DNA of 64,000 nt from Hyphococcus sp. (GTDB lineage Bacteria; Pseudomonadota; Alphaproteobacteria; Caulobacterales; Parvularculaceae): the NCBI GenBank assembly GCA_028281665.1, contig JANQJK010000008.1, positions 62,001 to 126,000 on the forward strand, written 5' to 3'. Under the pieces are notes generated by a model. That model was not told the DNA's origin. It worked only from the letters and a program-made list of their open reading frames with translations, and searched no databases. Positions 44,605-53,747 of this stretch are shown here, in pieces. Positions within the stretch are counted from its first letter, which is position 1, and each line of letters starts with the position of its first letter. A program made the translations under genes and the position numbers.

Positions 44605-44612
44605 CGAGGCGC

Positions 44613-44655
44613 CGTTGCAATAGATATAACGCCGATATAACATTGATCTGCAACG
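44613..44655 (+). promoter_or_regulatory. Candidate Zur operator with direct and inverted repeats
   Basis: The stretch is bounded by CGTTGCA (44613-44619) and its inverse TGCAACG (44649-44655). Inside are two GATATAAC copies 11 bases apart (44623-44630, 44634-44641), the second running into TATAACATT, which matches a Zur-box half-site. It lies 12 bases before the zur ATG, suggesting autoregulation. Confidence 0.45.
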
Positions 44656-44667
44656 GCGGGGAGCGGT

Positions 44668-45093
44668 ATGGCGCAACAGGACATCGGCGACGGCGGAGCC
44701 GCTCGGCAAGTTCCGGCGGGACTTTCAAAGAACGAAACGCTGGTCTGGGAAGCCCTTGCGGCCGGCGACGACCCTTTAAAGGCCTACGAAATTCTGGACC
44801 AGTTGAAAGATCGCGGCGTGCGCGCGCCGATGACGGTTTACCGGGCCCTCGACGGTCTCGAAGGCAAGGGCCACATCCACAAGATCGACGGCATGAACGC
44901 CTTTGTCCTGTGCAATCACGAAGGCCCGCATCTGGTGCAGACGTTTCTGGTCTGCGAGAAATGCTCCAATGTGAAGGAGCTTGAAATGGTCGCCGTCGAG
45001 GCGGGCATTCTCGATGCGGTGCGTAAATCCAGTTTCGAGATGAATACAGCCCGCCTTGAAATCAAAGGCGAATGCGAAGCCTGCGCCGCCTAA
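44668..45093 (+). CDS. zur: Zinc uptake regulator Zur (Fur family)
   Basis: A 141-residue Fur-family repressor. The winged-helix part has AYEILDQLKDRGVRAPMTVYRALDGL and GHIHKIDGMNAFVLC, whose TVYRAL-HKI-YVLC pattern is closer to Zur than to Fur. A structural zinc site is built by CEKCSN and the C-terminal CEAC cysteines. Zur senses Zn2+ and represses zinc-uptake genes. A repeat-rich, palindromic region immediately upstream looks like its operator. ATG at 44668 follows GGGGAG. Confidence 0.87.
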   Translation: MAQQDIGDGGAARQVPAGLSKNETLVWEALAAGDDPLKAYEILDQLKDRGVRAPMTVYRALDGLEGKGHIHKIDGMNAFVLCNHEGPHLVQTFLVCEKCSNVKELEMVAVEAGILDAVRKSSFEMNTARLEIKGECEACAA

Positions 45094-45139
45094 AACGCCG
45101 CGCCGCCAAGCGAATCGTTGACTCACCATAATCGGCGCT

Positions 45140-45380
45140 TATGGTCGCCCGTAGCATTCATGCGGGAGAGGTTCGGCCGCAAAAATGGCCGGGCGCCGAA
45201 GGAGCAACCGCCCCGGAAACTCTCAGGCAAAAGGACCGCATGAAGGACGAAAGGCTGGAAAGCGGGCGACTCATTTTTTTGATCGCCCCGCCGAAGGAGT
45301 AAGCGGGCTGAGGCGTCGTTTCGAGTGAACGCGCACCCGCGAAATCTCTCAGGTTCCCGTGACAGCCGGGGTCGCCGCGT
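45140..45380 (+). promoter_or_regulatory. Tandem glycine riboswitch controlling the gcv operon
   Basis: Two glycine aptamers in series precede gcvT. Aptamer 1 (about 45145-45270) has GCGGGAGAGGTTCG, CGCCGAAGGAGCAA, CTCTCAGGCAAAAGGACCG and closes its P1 stem between GTCGCCCG and CGGGCGAC. Aptamer 2 (about 45281-45377) has CGCCGAAGGAGTAAGCGG and CTCTCAGGTTCCCGTGACAG, the diagnostic second-domain form. Binding of glycine switches on the cleavage system. A GCCGCG/CGCGGC hairpin follows at 45374-45389 before the gcvT ribosome site. Confidence 0.97.
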
Positions 45381-45411
45381 TTACGCGGCGCCTATTGTCA
45401 TGGGAGATTGA

Positions 45412-46563
45412 ATGGCCGACGCCCTGAAACAGACGCCCCTTAACGCGCTCCATCGCGCCCTTGGCGCGAAGATGGTGGAGTTCGCCGGTTATGACATGCC
45501 GGTGCAATACCCCATGGGCGTCCTCAAGGAACATCTCCATACGCGGGAAAAGGCGGGGCTCTTTGACGTCTCCCATATGGGTCAGGCGTTTTTGAAAACG
45601 ACTGAGGCGGAGCCGGGCGGCGACGGCGCCCATGAAGCGGTCGCCGCCGCAATTGAAACCCTTGTCCCCGGAGAAATCGTCAAGCTGAAGATGGGGGGCT
45701 TGCGCTATTCGGTGCTGCTGGGCGAGGACGGCGGCATTCTTGACGATCTGATGATTACGCGCCCGGCGAAAGACGGGTTGCAGGGGACGCTGTTCCTTGT
45801 CGTCAATGCGGCGACAAAAGCGGACGACTTTGCGCTGATCGGGTCCGCCCTTGCCGATCGCGCGACGCTGGAAATCGCCGATGATCGCGCCCTGCTCGCG
45901 CTTCAGGGACCGGCCGCCGCGGGCGTCGTTGACCGGCTGCTGCCGGGCGCCGGCGAACAGACCTTCATGACCATGCGGCCCTATGAATGGAACGACGCTT
46001 ATCTGATCGTCAGCCGCTGCGGCTATACGGGCGAAGACGGGTTCGAGATTTCCGTTCCCGGGGAGCGCGCGGAAGAAATGGCGAAGGCGCTCCTTGCGGA
46101 CGATGCGGTTGAGCCCATCGGTCTCGGCGCGCGCGATTCCCTGCGGCTCGAAGCGGGGCTGTGTCTTTATGGGCACGATCTGGCCCCGGAAAATACGCCG
46201 GTGGACGGCAACATCGCCTTCGTTATCGGCAAGCGCCGGCGCGAAGAGGGCGGTTTTCCCGGCGCGGAGAAAATTCTGAAGATGCGCGCCGAAGGCCCGG
46301 CGCAGCTGCGCGTCGGTCTCCTGCCGGAGGGGCGCGCCCCGGCGCGCGAAGGCGCAGAAATTCAGTCTGCGGATGGAAAGACAATCGGCGCGGTCACGTC
46401 CGGCGGCTTCGGCCCCACATTGGGCGCGCCTGTGGCCATGGGGTATGTGGACGCCGAGTACGCAGCGAGCGGCACGGTCGTCAATCTTATCGTGCGCGGC
46501 AAGCCGTTGCCGGCGCGGGTCGCCGACATGCCGTTTACGCCGCACCGCTATTACAGAGGGTGA
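45412..46563 (+). CDS. gcvT: Glycine cleavage system T protein (aminomethyltransferase)
   Basis: A 383-residue tetrahydrofolate-dependent aminomethyltransferase. It takes the aminomethyl group from lipoyl-GcvH and makes 5,10-methylene-tetrahydrofolate and ammonia. Visible blocks are the N-terminal [21 protein letters not shown], the folate-binding [12 protein letters not shown] and [12 protein letters not shown]. It is first in the gcv operon, right after the riboswitch, with GGGAGATTGA before its ATG. gcvH follows 11 bases later. Confidence 0.97.
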   Translation: MADALKQTPLNALHRALGAKMVEFAGYDMPVQYPMGVLKEHLHTREKAGLFDVSHMGQAFLKTTEAEPGGDGAHEAVAAAIETLVPGEIVKLKMGGLRYSVLLGEDGGILDDLMITRPAKDGLQGTLFLVVNAATKADDFALIGSALADRATLEIADDRALLALQGPAAAGVVDRLLPGAGEQTFMTMRPYEWNDAYLIVSRCGYTGEDGFEISVPGERAEEMAKALLADDAVEPIGLGARDSLRLEAGLCLYGHDLAPENTPVDGNIAFVIGKRRREEGGFPGAEKILKMRAEGPAQLRVGLLPEGRAPAREGAEIQSADGKTIGAVTSGGFGPTLGAPVAMGYVDAEYAASGTVVNLIVRGKPLPARVADMPFTPHRYYRG

Positions 46564-46573
46564 AGGAGAAACC

Positions 46574-46951
46574 ATGACAGTCAGATACACAAAGGATCAC
46601 GAATATGTCCGCGCAGAGACGGAAGGCGGCGACGTTTACATCGTCGGCATTTCGAAACACGCGGCGGAACAATTGGGCGATGTCGTTTTCGTGGAACTGC
46701 CCGATGCGGGCAAGACGTTCAAAAAAGGCGACGACATGGCGGTCGTTGAATCCGTCAAGGCCGCATCAGACGTTTACGCCCCGATTTCCGGCGAGATCGT
46801 GGAGGCCAACAACGCCATTGTCGACGAGCCGGCGAAAGTGAACGAAGACGCCGAAGGCGCGGCGTGGTTCGTCAAGATGAAGCCGTCCGATCCGGCCGAA
46901 CTCGACGCGATGATGGACGAAGCCGCCTATGCGGCGTTTATCGCCGAGTGA
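46574..46951 (+). CDS. gcvH: Glycine cleavage system H protein
   Basis: A 125-residue lipoyl carrier that shuttles the aminomethyl group between P- and T-proteins. The lipoylated lysine is Lys62 in [21 protein letters not shown]. The N-terminal [11 protein letters not shown] block and the length are standard. The ATG at 46574 follows AAGGAG at seven bases. Second gene of the glycine-inducible operon. Confidence 0.97.
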   Translation: MTVRYTKDHEYVRAETEGGDVYIVGISKHAAEQLGDVVFVELPDAGKTFKKGDDMAVVESVKAASDVYAPISGEIVEANNAIVDEPAKVNEDAEGAAWFVKMKPSDPAELDAMMDEAAYAAFIAE

Positions 46952-46995
46952 CGAACGACGGCAGGTCAATCGAAAGACGAAAAGCAGGAATAGAG

Positions 46996-48336
46996 ATGCG
47001 TTATCTTCCCTTAAACGACGCCGACCGTCGCCAGATGCTGAGTGTCATCGGCGCTGCGTCGGTCGATGAGCTGTTCGCCGACGTGCCGGCGGAAGCGCTG
47101 AACGCCGATTTCGATCTGCCGGACCATCTGGGCGAGCTGGGGGTCGAGCGCGCGCTCTCCGCCATGGCGGCGAAAAACCGGGACGCCGGGGCGGGGCCCT
47201 TCTTCCTCGGCTGCGGCGCCTACAAGCATCATATTCCCGCGACCGTCGATCACATTATTCAGCGCTCGGAGTTTCTGACCGCCTACACGCCGTACCAGCC
47301 GGAAATCGCGCAAGGGACGTTGCAATATCTTTTTGAGTTCCAGAGCCAGGTTGCGGCGCTCGCGGGCATGGAGGTCGCCAACGCCTCCATGTATGACGGC
47401 TCAACGGGTTGCGCCGAAGCGGCGCTGATGGCGCGGCGCGTCACCAAACGGAGGAAAGCGATCCTCTCCGGCGGGCTGCATCCGCAATACGCTGCGGTGA
47501 CGCGCACGAATCTTGAGCTGCATGAGGACGACGTCGTCATCGCGCCGCCGGACCCGGCTGGCGCGGAGGACATCGTCTCGCTGATCGACGAAGAGACTTC
47601 CTGCGTGATCGTTCAGAACCCGGACGTATTTGGCAATGTGCGCGATCTGGAGCCCATCGCCAGCGCCGCCCATGAAAAGGGCGCGCTGTTGATCGCGGTT
47701 GTGACGGAGGCCGTTTCCTTTGGCGCGGTTAAAAGTCCGGGCGAGATGGGGGCGGATGTTGTGGTCGCCGAGGGTCAGTCCATCGGCAACCCGCTGGGGT
47801 TCGGCGGGCCCTATGTGGGGCTCTTTGCGACGCGGAAGAAATATCTGCGCCAGATGCCCGGCCGCCTCTGCGGGGAAACGACCGACGTGGAAGGAAAGCG
47901 CGGCTTCGTCCTGACGCTCTCGACCCGGGAGCAACACATCCGCCGGGACAAGGCGACGTCGAACATCTGCACCAATTCCGGCCTCTGCACGCTGGCTTTC
48001 ACGGCGCATATGTCGCTGCTCGGCGAGACGGGGCTCAGGCGCCTCGCGACGCTCAATCACGAAGCGGCGTGCAATACCGCCGATGCGCTGGGCGCCATCG
48101 ACGGCGTTGAAGTCGTGAATCAAAGCTACTTCAATGAGTTCACCCTGCGCCTGCCGTCTAATGCAGAGAACGTCGTCAAGGCCCTCGCCGATCAGGGCGT
48201 CCTCGCCGGCGTTCCCGGCGGACGGCTCTGGCCCGATCATCCCGATACGGAGAACCTGCTCATCGTCGCCGCGACTGAGTGTGTGACGGATGAGGATATT
48301 GAAACCTTCGCTGCGAAATTGCGGGAGGCGTTGTGA
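46996..48336 (+). CDS. gcvPA: Glycine dehydrogenase (decarboxylating) subunit 1
   Basis: A 446-residue N-terminal half of the P-protein, encoded separately in this lineage rather than fused. It shows the blocks [54 protein letters not shown] and [15 protein letters not shown]. It pairs with GcvPB to decarboxylate glycine with PLP. Its TGA overlaps the start of an unrelated inserted gene (GTGATG), which separates it from gcvPB. Confidence 0.97.
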   Translation: MRYLPLNDADRRQMLSVIGAASVDELFADVPAEALNADFDLPDHLGELGVERALSAMAAKNRDAGAGPFFLGCGAYKHHIPATVDHIIQRSEFLTAYTPYQPEIAQGTLQYLFEFQSQVAALAGMEVANASMYDGSTGCAEAALMARRVTKRRKAILSGGLHPQYAAVTRTNLELHEDDVVIAPPDPAGAEDIVSLIDEETSCVIVQNPDVFGNVRDLEPIASAAHEKGALLIAVVTEAVSFGAVKSPGEMGADVVVAEGQSIGNPLGFGGPYVGLFATRKKYLRQMPGRLCGETTDVEGKRGFVLTLSTREQHIRRDKATSNICTNSGLCTLAFTAHMSLLGETGLRRLATLNHEAACNTADALGAIDGVEVVNQSYFNEFTLRLPSNAENVVKALADQGVLAGVPGGRLWPDHPDTENLLIVAATECVTDEDIETFAAKLREAL

Positions 48337-48917
48337 TGGCCCCTCTCAAAACACTGGTTCGCATCGTCATTGTGATCCCCTTTCTGCACGCCATTTCGTT
48401 CGCAGAGGACGGGGACCAGGAGTTTCGCTGGATTGGTAAGCAGCCGGACTCTCAGCTAAGAGTTGATGACATTCAATGCGGTGACGAAAGGTATGAGATT
48501 GCTGCAAACATGAGTAACCCGCCGAGGGCGAGGTTGTTAGCCGCAACTAAATCCGAAAGCCGGTTTTCTGATGACGCCTACGCCGCCATCAAGAATCTTT
48601 TTTCTTCATTTGAGAGAATTGATCACACAAGCTTTTCCTGCGGTGGCTACGGCCACACCACTAGTGGTGAGATGCTCAATCTTACCGACGCCTTTGAAGT
48701 GAAAATTACCGGGAGAAACAAAGATGAACGCGCCGAGGCGGCCGACGAGTGTTGGATAATGAGAGGGTATTACGAAGATTCCACGGAAGCTTCGGTGGTC
48801 ATAATGAACGACCGTGTCATTAAATGGATCGAGCCGGGCATGGGAACATGCATTACTAGATTTGGACCTGGCGTCGAGATTGGCGACGCGAATTCTGTCG
48901 ACGGAGCGTCGCTATGA
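48336..48917 (+). CDS. Secreted four-cysteine protein inserted in the gcv operon
   Basis: A 193-residue protein of unknown family. A hydrophobic signal peptide (LVRIVIVIPFLHAISFA) is followed by a polar mature domain with four cysteines in IQCGDE, FSCGGYG, DECWIMRG and GTCITRFG, suggesting two disulfides. Base composition is AT-richer than the gcv genes. It starts at ATG 48336 (or GTG 48333) inside the gcvPA stop and ends overlapping the gcvPB start (ATGA), so it is translationally coupled on both sides. It has no evident link to glycine cleavage and looks like a later insertion. Confidence 0.72.
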   Translation: MAPLKTLVRIVIVIPFLHAISFAEDGDQEFRWIGKQPDSQLRVDDIQCGDERYEIAANMSNPPRARLLAATKSESRFSDDAYAAIKNLFSSFERIDHTSFSCGGYGHTTSGEMLNLTDAFEVKITGRNKDERAEAADECWIMRGYYEDSTEASVVIMNDRVIKWIEPGMGTCITRFGPGVEIGDANSVDGASL

Positions 48918-50491
48918 CCATGAACGCTCAAGGCCGCCCCACGCGCAGCGACGATGTTGCAACATCCGAGGCGCCCACCTTCACCGGCAACAAGGCGTTG
49001 CAGATCGAGGAAGACCTGATCTTCGAGGTTGGCGACTTCAATGGAACCGGCGTCGACCTGCCGGAACCGGAGGGCGCGCCGTCCCGCCTTGGCGGTATGG
49101 AACGCACGAGCGTCATCGGCCTCCCCGGTCTTTCCGAGCCGGAGACCATGCGCCACTATGTGCGCCTCAGCCAGAAAAACTACGCCATCGACATGGGGCC
49201 GTTCCCGCTCGGCTCGTGCACCATGAAACACAATCCGCGCCTCAATGAGAAAGTCGCGCGGATGCCCGGTTTCGCGGACCTTCACCCCTTAACGCCGGAG
49301 GCGCAGTGTCAGGGCGCACTCGAAGTGATTGACGCGCTGGGTCACTGGCTGAAAGAACTGACGGGCATGCCCGCCGTCGCCATGTCGCCCAAGGCCGGCG
49401 CCCATGGAGAGCTCTGCGGCATGATGGCGATCAAGGCGGCGCTGGAAGCGTGCGGCGACGCGGCGACGCGCACCCGCGTGCTGGCGCCGGAATCCGCTCA
49501 CGGAACAAATCCGGCGACGGCGGTTCAATGCGGCTTCACCGTCGATGAAATTCCCGCCGATAAAACCGGCCGCGTCGATCTCGCCGCGTTGAAAGAGATG
49601 CTTGGGCCGGACGTCGCCGGCATCATGGTGACGAACCCCAACACATGCGGGCTTTTTGAGCGCGACATTCGCGCCATCGCCGATGCCGTGCATGAAGCTG
49701 GCGGCTATTTCTATTGCGACGGCGCCAATTTCAACGCCATCGCTGGCAAGGTGAAGCCCGGCGACCTCGGCGTCGACGCCATGCACATCAATCTGCACAA
49801 GACCTTCTCAACGCCCCATGGGGGCGGCGGGCCGGGTTCCGGCCCCACGGTGTTGTCGGCGGCGCTCGCGCCTTTTGCGCCGGTCCCTTACGTCACAGAG
49901 GAAAACGGCAGCTTCAGTCTCGTCGAAACCCGTCGCGCGGCGAAAGAGGAAGGCGAAGGCGCCCGGAGCTTCGGCCGCATGACCGCGTTCCACGGACAGA
50001 TGGGCATGTTCACCCGCGCCCTCAGCTATATGATGAGCCACGGCGCCGACGGGATTGCGCAGGCCGCCGAGGACGCGGTGCTGAACGCGAACTACGTTCA
50101 GGCGCGGCTGAAGTCGGAAATGACCACGGCGTTCGACGGCTATTGCATGCACGAGGCGCTGTTTGACGACCGCTTCCTGAAAGACACAGGCGTTGAAACC
50201 ATCGACTTCGCCAAGGCCATGATCGATGAAGGCTATCATCCGATGACCATGTATTTCCCGCTGGTCGTTCACGGCGCCATGCTGATCGAGCCGACGGAGT
50301 CGGAATCGAAACGCGAGCTCGACCAGTTTTGTGACGCGCTTTTGTCTCTGGCGAAGCGGGCGAAGTCGGGCGATGCAGGTGCTTTCAAGGCGGCGCCCGT
50401 TCATGCGCCCCGCCGCCGGCTCGACGAAACAGCAGCCGCGCGTAAGCCGGTCCTGCGCTGGACGCCGCCGGTTGCGGAAGCCGCGGAATAA
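48914..50491 (+). CDS. gcvPB: Glycine dehydrogenase (decarboxylating) subunit 2
   Basis: A 525-residue PLP-binding half of the P-protein. The PLP lysine is Lys296 in INLHKTFSTPHGGGGPGSGP; other blocks are GSCTMKHNPRLNEKV and SAHGTNPATAVQCGF. The C-terminal 25 residues are an alanine/arginine-rich extension beyond the usual end. Completes the operon gcvT-H-PA-(insert)-PB. A GC-rich hairpin follows at 50516-50532. Confidence 0.96.
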   Translation: MTMNAQGRPTRSDDVATSEAPTFTGNKALQIEEDLIFEVGDFNGTGVDLPEPEGAPSRLGGMERTSVIGLPGLSEPETMRHYVRLSQKNYAIDMGPFPLGSCTMKHNPRLNEKVARMPGFADLHPLTPEAQCQGALEVIDALGHWLKELTGMPAVAMSPKAGAHGELCGMMAIKAALEACGDAATRTRVLAPESAHGTNPATAVQCGFTVDEIPADKTGRVDLAALKEMLGPDVAGIMVTNPNTCGLFERDIRAIADAVHEAGGYFYCDGANFNAIAGKVKPGDLGVDAMHINLHKTFSTPHGGGGPGSGPTVLSAALAPFAPVPYVTEENGSFSLVETRRAAKEEGEGARSFGRMTAFHGQMGMFTRALSYMMSHGADGIAQAAEDAVLNANYVQARLKSEMTTAFDGYCMHEALFDDRFLKDTGVETIDFAKAMIDEGYHPMTMYFPLVVHGAMLIEPTESESKRELDQFCDALLSLAKRAKSGDAGAFKAAPVHAPRRRLDETAAARKPVLRWTPPVAEAAE

Positions 50492-50515
50492 CGCTGCGCC
50501 ATCACATTTGCGCGG

Positions 50516-50540
50516 GGCCGGCTTTTCCGGCCAGCGCATT
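50516..50540 (+). terminator. Possible terminator after gcvPB
   Basis: GGCCGG-CTTTT-CCGGCC stem followed by AGCGCATTTT. The T-run is short and displaced, so strength is doubtful. Confidence 0.4.
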
Positions 50541-50618
50541 TTGCCATAAGGTTCGTTTTTTCGTCAGGCGTGATTGCGTTGACTGGCGGGTGAGCGAGTA
50601 TGTGAGCGGGGCGAAAGC

Positions 50619-52142
50619 ATGGAAACATTAAGTAGATTGTCTTTGCTCGGGCTGGAGTTCCTGTCGACGCTTTTCATCTTCGTCGTGGGGATCGGTGCCC
50701 TCGCGGTCGTCCTGATGTTTATCGCCGATGTCAGCCAGTCGCGCGATGCGGTGCGCCACAACTATCCCGTCGTCGGCCGGTTCCGCGAACTCTTCACGCG
50801 CCTCGGTGAGTTTTTTCGGCAGTATTTCTTCGCCCTCGATCGTGAGGAAATGCCGTTTAACCGCGCCGAGCGCGACTGGATATACAAATCCGCAAAAGGC
50901 AAAAACAACACGCAGCCCTTCGGGTCGACCCGAAATCTTAATATCGTCGGCACGCCGATTTTCGTGAACTGCGCGTTCCCGCGCCTTGACGAAGAGGCGG
51001 CGGACCCGTCTTCGGTCGAGTTCGGTCCCTATACGGATAACCCGTATCGCGCCGCATCCATCATCAACATTTCCGCCATGAGTTACGGCTCTCTGTCGAA
51101 ACCGGCGGTGCGGGCGCTGTCGCGCGGGGCGGCGCTGGCGAAATGTTACTTGAACACCGGCGAGGGCGGGCTTGCGCCCTATCATCTGGAAGGGGGCTGC
51201 GACGTTGTCTTTCAGATGGGCACGGCGAAATATGGCTGCCGCGACAAGGATGGCGGCCTGGACGAAAAAAAGCTCGCGGAAATTGCCGCGCACGGGCAAG
51301 TCAAAATGATCGAGGTGAAACTCGCGCAAGGGGCGAAGCCCGGCAAGGGCGGCATCCTGCCGGCGGCGAAGGTGAACCGCGAGATTGCGAATATCCGCGG
51401 CATTCCCGCCGGCAAGGCATCGATCAGCCCGAACCGTCACCCGGAAATCGACAATGTGGACGAGCTCCTGGACTTTATTGAACGCGTCCGCCGGGTCAGC
51501 GGACTGCCCACGGGCTTCAAGACGGTCATGGGCGCCTATGGGTGGGTTGACGATCTTTGCGACGCCATTGAGCGGCGCGGGATTGAGGCCGCGCCCGATT
51601 TCATCACCCTTGACGGCGGCGACGGGGGCACGGGCGCCGCGCCCATGTCGCTCATGGACAATGTGGGCCTGCCGCTGAAACAGGCGCTCCCCATGCTGAC
51701 GGATATTCTGGAGCGGCGGGGCTTGCGCGAGCGCATCAAAGTCATCGCGTCGGGCAAGCTGGTGACGCCGGCGGAAGTCGCCTGGGCCTATTGCGCCGGC
51801 GCCGACGTCGTCAACACGGCGCGGGGCTTCATGTTCTCCATCGGCTGCATCCAGGCGCTTCGCTGCCATACGAACAATTGCCCGACCGGTGTGACAACTC
51901 ACAAAAAGTCCCTGCAGGGCGGGCTCGACCCGAAGGTGAAAGCCCCGCGCGTCGCCCACTATGTCGAAAAGATGCGCAAGGACGTGGCGATGATCGCCCA
52001 TTCCTGCGGCGCGGCGCATGCGCGCAACCTCAGGCGTTTTCACGTACGCATCCAGCAGGAAGATGGCGGCTCCGTTCCGCTTGATGAACTGACGGCCCGC
52101 ATCCGGCCCATGGCGCCGGAGGAGTACCGCGCACCGGAGTAA
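50619..52142 (+). CDS. FMN-binding glutamate synthase family protein
   Basis: A 507-residue membrane-anchored protein. The first 30 residues form a hydrophobic anchor (LFIFVVGIGALAVVLMFI). The rest is a GltB-type FMN barrel: ISAMSYGSLSKPAVRALS, LDGGDGGTGAAPMSLMDNVGLP and RGFMFSIGCIQALRCHTNNCPTG, the last containing the three cysteines for a 3Fe-4S cluster. It lacks the amidotransferase domain, so it is not a full glutamate synthase. Electron donor and product are unknown. Confidence 0.88.
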   Translation: METLSRLSLLGLEFLSTLFIFVVGIGALAVVLMFIADVSQSRDAVRHNYPVVGRFRELFTRLGEFFRQYFFALDREEMPFNRAERDWIYKSAKGKNNTQPFGSTRNLNIVGTPIFVNCAFPRLDEEAADPSSVEFGPYTDNPYRAASIINISAMSYGSLSKPAVRALSRGAALAKCYLNTGEGGLAPYHLEGGCDVVFQMGTAKYGCRDKDGGLDEKKLAEIAAHGQVKMIEVKLAQGAKPGKGGILPAAKVNREIANIRGIPAGKASISPNRHPEIDNVDELLDFIERVRRVSGLPTGFKTVMGAYGWVDDLCDAIERRGIEAAPDFITLDGGDGGTGAAPMSLMDNVGLPLKQALPMLTDILERRGLRERIKVIASGKLVTPAEVAWAYCAGADVVNTARGFMFSIGCIQALRCHTNNCPTGVTTHKKSLQGGLDPKVKAPRVAHYVEKMRKDVAMIAHSCGAAHARNLRRFHVRIQQEDGGSVPLDELTARIRPMAPEEYRAPE

Positions 52143-52260
52143 CGTCGGCGAAGGTCAGGTTTACGTCCAAATCCGCGGGCGCCGTGCGATTGAACGCGAA
52201 GCCTCAGCCAGGAGCACCTTTCGTCAGTATCTCCGAGAGGCCCTCGAACACCCGGAACTC

Positions 52261-52542
52261 GTGAACCCCAACCACGATCAACTGGGGAAACAGGGTGGAT
52301 TAATTCAATACGAGCTTTTCGTGGCGAACATGCTCTATTCGTTCGATGAGATTCTTCAGAACATCCCGTCCGAGGATTGGCGCGAAGTTGTCCGCGGCGA
52401 GGTGGCCAGGCATGCGGAATATTTGCGGTTCGGTGACTTCAGGAAGCAGCGCCGGTATTACACGCCGGAAATCATTGAGATCATCGATGCGGTTTGCGGC
52501 GACGCTGCGCTGAAGGGCGCCGAAACCGGCGCTGTTTCGTGA
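52261..52542 (+). CDS. Conserved-looking short protein, probably 5'-truncated gene
   Basis: A 93-residue frame from GTG 52261. The frame stays open, and protein-like, back to 52093, with RSTFRQYLREALEHPEL directly upstream of the GTG, but no ATG, GTG or TTG occurs there. The whole resembles the cytoplasmic part of membrane-anchored proteins with an FRxYLxxAxEHPEL helix and a following Y-rich helix (QYELFVANMLYSFDEIL). An N-terminal membrane segment would be expected and is missing. Likely a decayed gene or one using a rare start; function unknown. Confidence 0.5.
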   Translation: MNPNHDQLGKQGGLIQYELFVANMLYSFDEILQNIPSEDWREVVRGEVARHAEYLRFGDFRKQRRYYTPEIIEIIDAVCGDAALKGAETGAVS

Positions 52543-52628
52543 ACCGAGTGCAATGCGTGTGATCGGCGCCGGTTGACGCGCCCTAAGCGACGGTTGGCGA
52601 ATCGCATATGGCGGCGATAGCATAGAGC

Positions 52629-53114
52629 ATGCCCAGGCTTCTCATTGTCTATCATTCGAAGACCGGCGGAACGCGCCAGATGGCCGAGGCTGCGGCGGAG
52701 GCTGCGCGCGGGGAGATCGACACCGTTCTGAAAACGGCGCCGGAGGCGGGCCCGGACGATCTGTTGTCCGCTGACGGATATATTTTCGCCGCGCCGGAAA
52801 ACCTTGCCGCCATCTCCGGCGTGATGAAGGATTTCTACGACCGCTGCTACTATCCGGTGCTGGGAAAGATTGAGGGCCGGCCCTACGCGCAGATGGTGTG
52901 CGCCGGGTCGGACGGAGAAAACGCCGCGCGTCAGACGGCGCGCATCGCCACGGGCTGGCGTCTGAAGGAAGTCCAGCCTGCTCTCATCGTCTGCACCCAC
53001 GCCCAGACGCCCGAAGAAATTCTTGCGGAGAAGACGATCCCGGAGACGGGACGCGGCCGGTGCCGCGAACTCGGAAAGGCGTTGGCGGCGGGTTTGGCGA
53101 TGGGCGTTTATTGA
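52629..53114 (+). CDS. Flavodoxin-family protein
   Basis: A 161-residue FMN-binding protein. The phosphate loop is IVYHSKTGGTRQMAEAA, followed by DGYIFAAPENLAAISGVMKDFYDR and AQMVCAGSDGENAARQTARIA for the second flavin loop. The size suits a flavodoxin or NAD(P)H-dependent reductase-like electron carrier. Stand-alone; the partner is unknown. Confidence 0.83.
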   Translation: MPRLLIVYHSKTGGTRQMAEAAAEAARGEIDTVLKTAPEAGPDDLLSADGYIFAAPENLAAISGVMKDFYDRCYYPVLGKIEGRPYAQMVCAGSDGENAARQTARIATGWRLKEVQPALIVCTHAQTPEEILAEKTIPETGRGRCRELGKALAAGLAMGVY

Positions 53115-53172
53115 ACGCGGTTTTAGAGGCGCCTGTTAAGCGATAAACCGGGAACCACTTTTCGCTCTGCGT

Positions 53173-53739
53173 TTACGGATTAAATCCGCCGCGTTTCAGG
53201 AACTGAATTTCTTCGGCCGTTGAAACGCGACCGAGAATGCGGTTGCGGTGAGGAAAGCGTCCGAAGCGGGCGACGATATCCCGGTGCGTAATCGCATAGG
53301 AAAGATTGCCGGCGCCGCGCTGGCGCGCCTTGAAGAGGCGCACGGAGTCTTCCTGCACGGCACGATCCTCGGCATGCATGAACGGCATCAGGAAGAACTG
53401 CTGAACATTCGATGGAAAGAGGAGGTCGAAGCGCCGCGCGAGCGCGTTGCGGGCGGCGGCGAGTGCGAGCGCGTCAAACGCAAAAGCGCGCGGGCTGTCG
53501 CGAAACATGTTTCGGGAAAACTGGTCGAGAATGATGATCCGTGCGAGGGCGTTGCGCGGTTTCGCGGCCCATGCGTCCAGCGCGCCGTTGGCGGCGGCTT
53601 CATGAAGCGGCCCGAAACGGGCGGCGCAAAGCCGGTCGAACGCCAGGTCGCGGCGATACCACTGATAAGGTTTGGTTTCGTCGAACCAGAAAGAAAGAAC
53701 GGCGTCGGCGTTGCGGTCCGATGGAGGCGGGAAATGCAT
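53173..53739 (-). CDS. DUF924 family protein
   Basis: A 188-residue helical protein. The hallmarks are LSFWFDETKPYQWYRRD at the N-terminus, ARIIILDQFSRNMFRDSPRAFAFD and FLMPFMHAEDRAVQE. The family is widespread in proteobacteria but has no assigned function. It follows atpF by nine bases on the same strand and is probably the last gene of the F0 operon transcript. Confidence 0.88.
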   Translation of the reverse strand: MHFPPPSDRNADAVLSFWFDETKPYQWYRRDLAFDRLCAARFGPLHEAAANGALDAWAAKPRNALARIIILDQFSRNMFRDSPRAFAFDALALAAARNALARRFDLLFPSNVQQFFLMPFMHAEDRAVQEDSVRLFKARQRGAGNLSYAITHRDIVARFGRFPHRNRILGRVSTAEEIQFLKRGGFNP

Positions 53740-53747
53740 CCGCGGGA

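Noticed and set aside
50628..52043. Leftward 471-codon frame opposite the FMN glutamate synthase gene
   Set aside because: Composition-driven antisense frame. The forward strand has the FMN and 3Fe-4S motifs.
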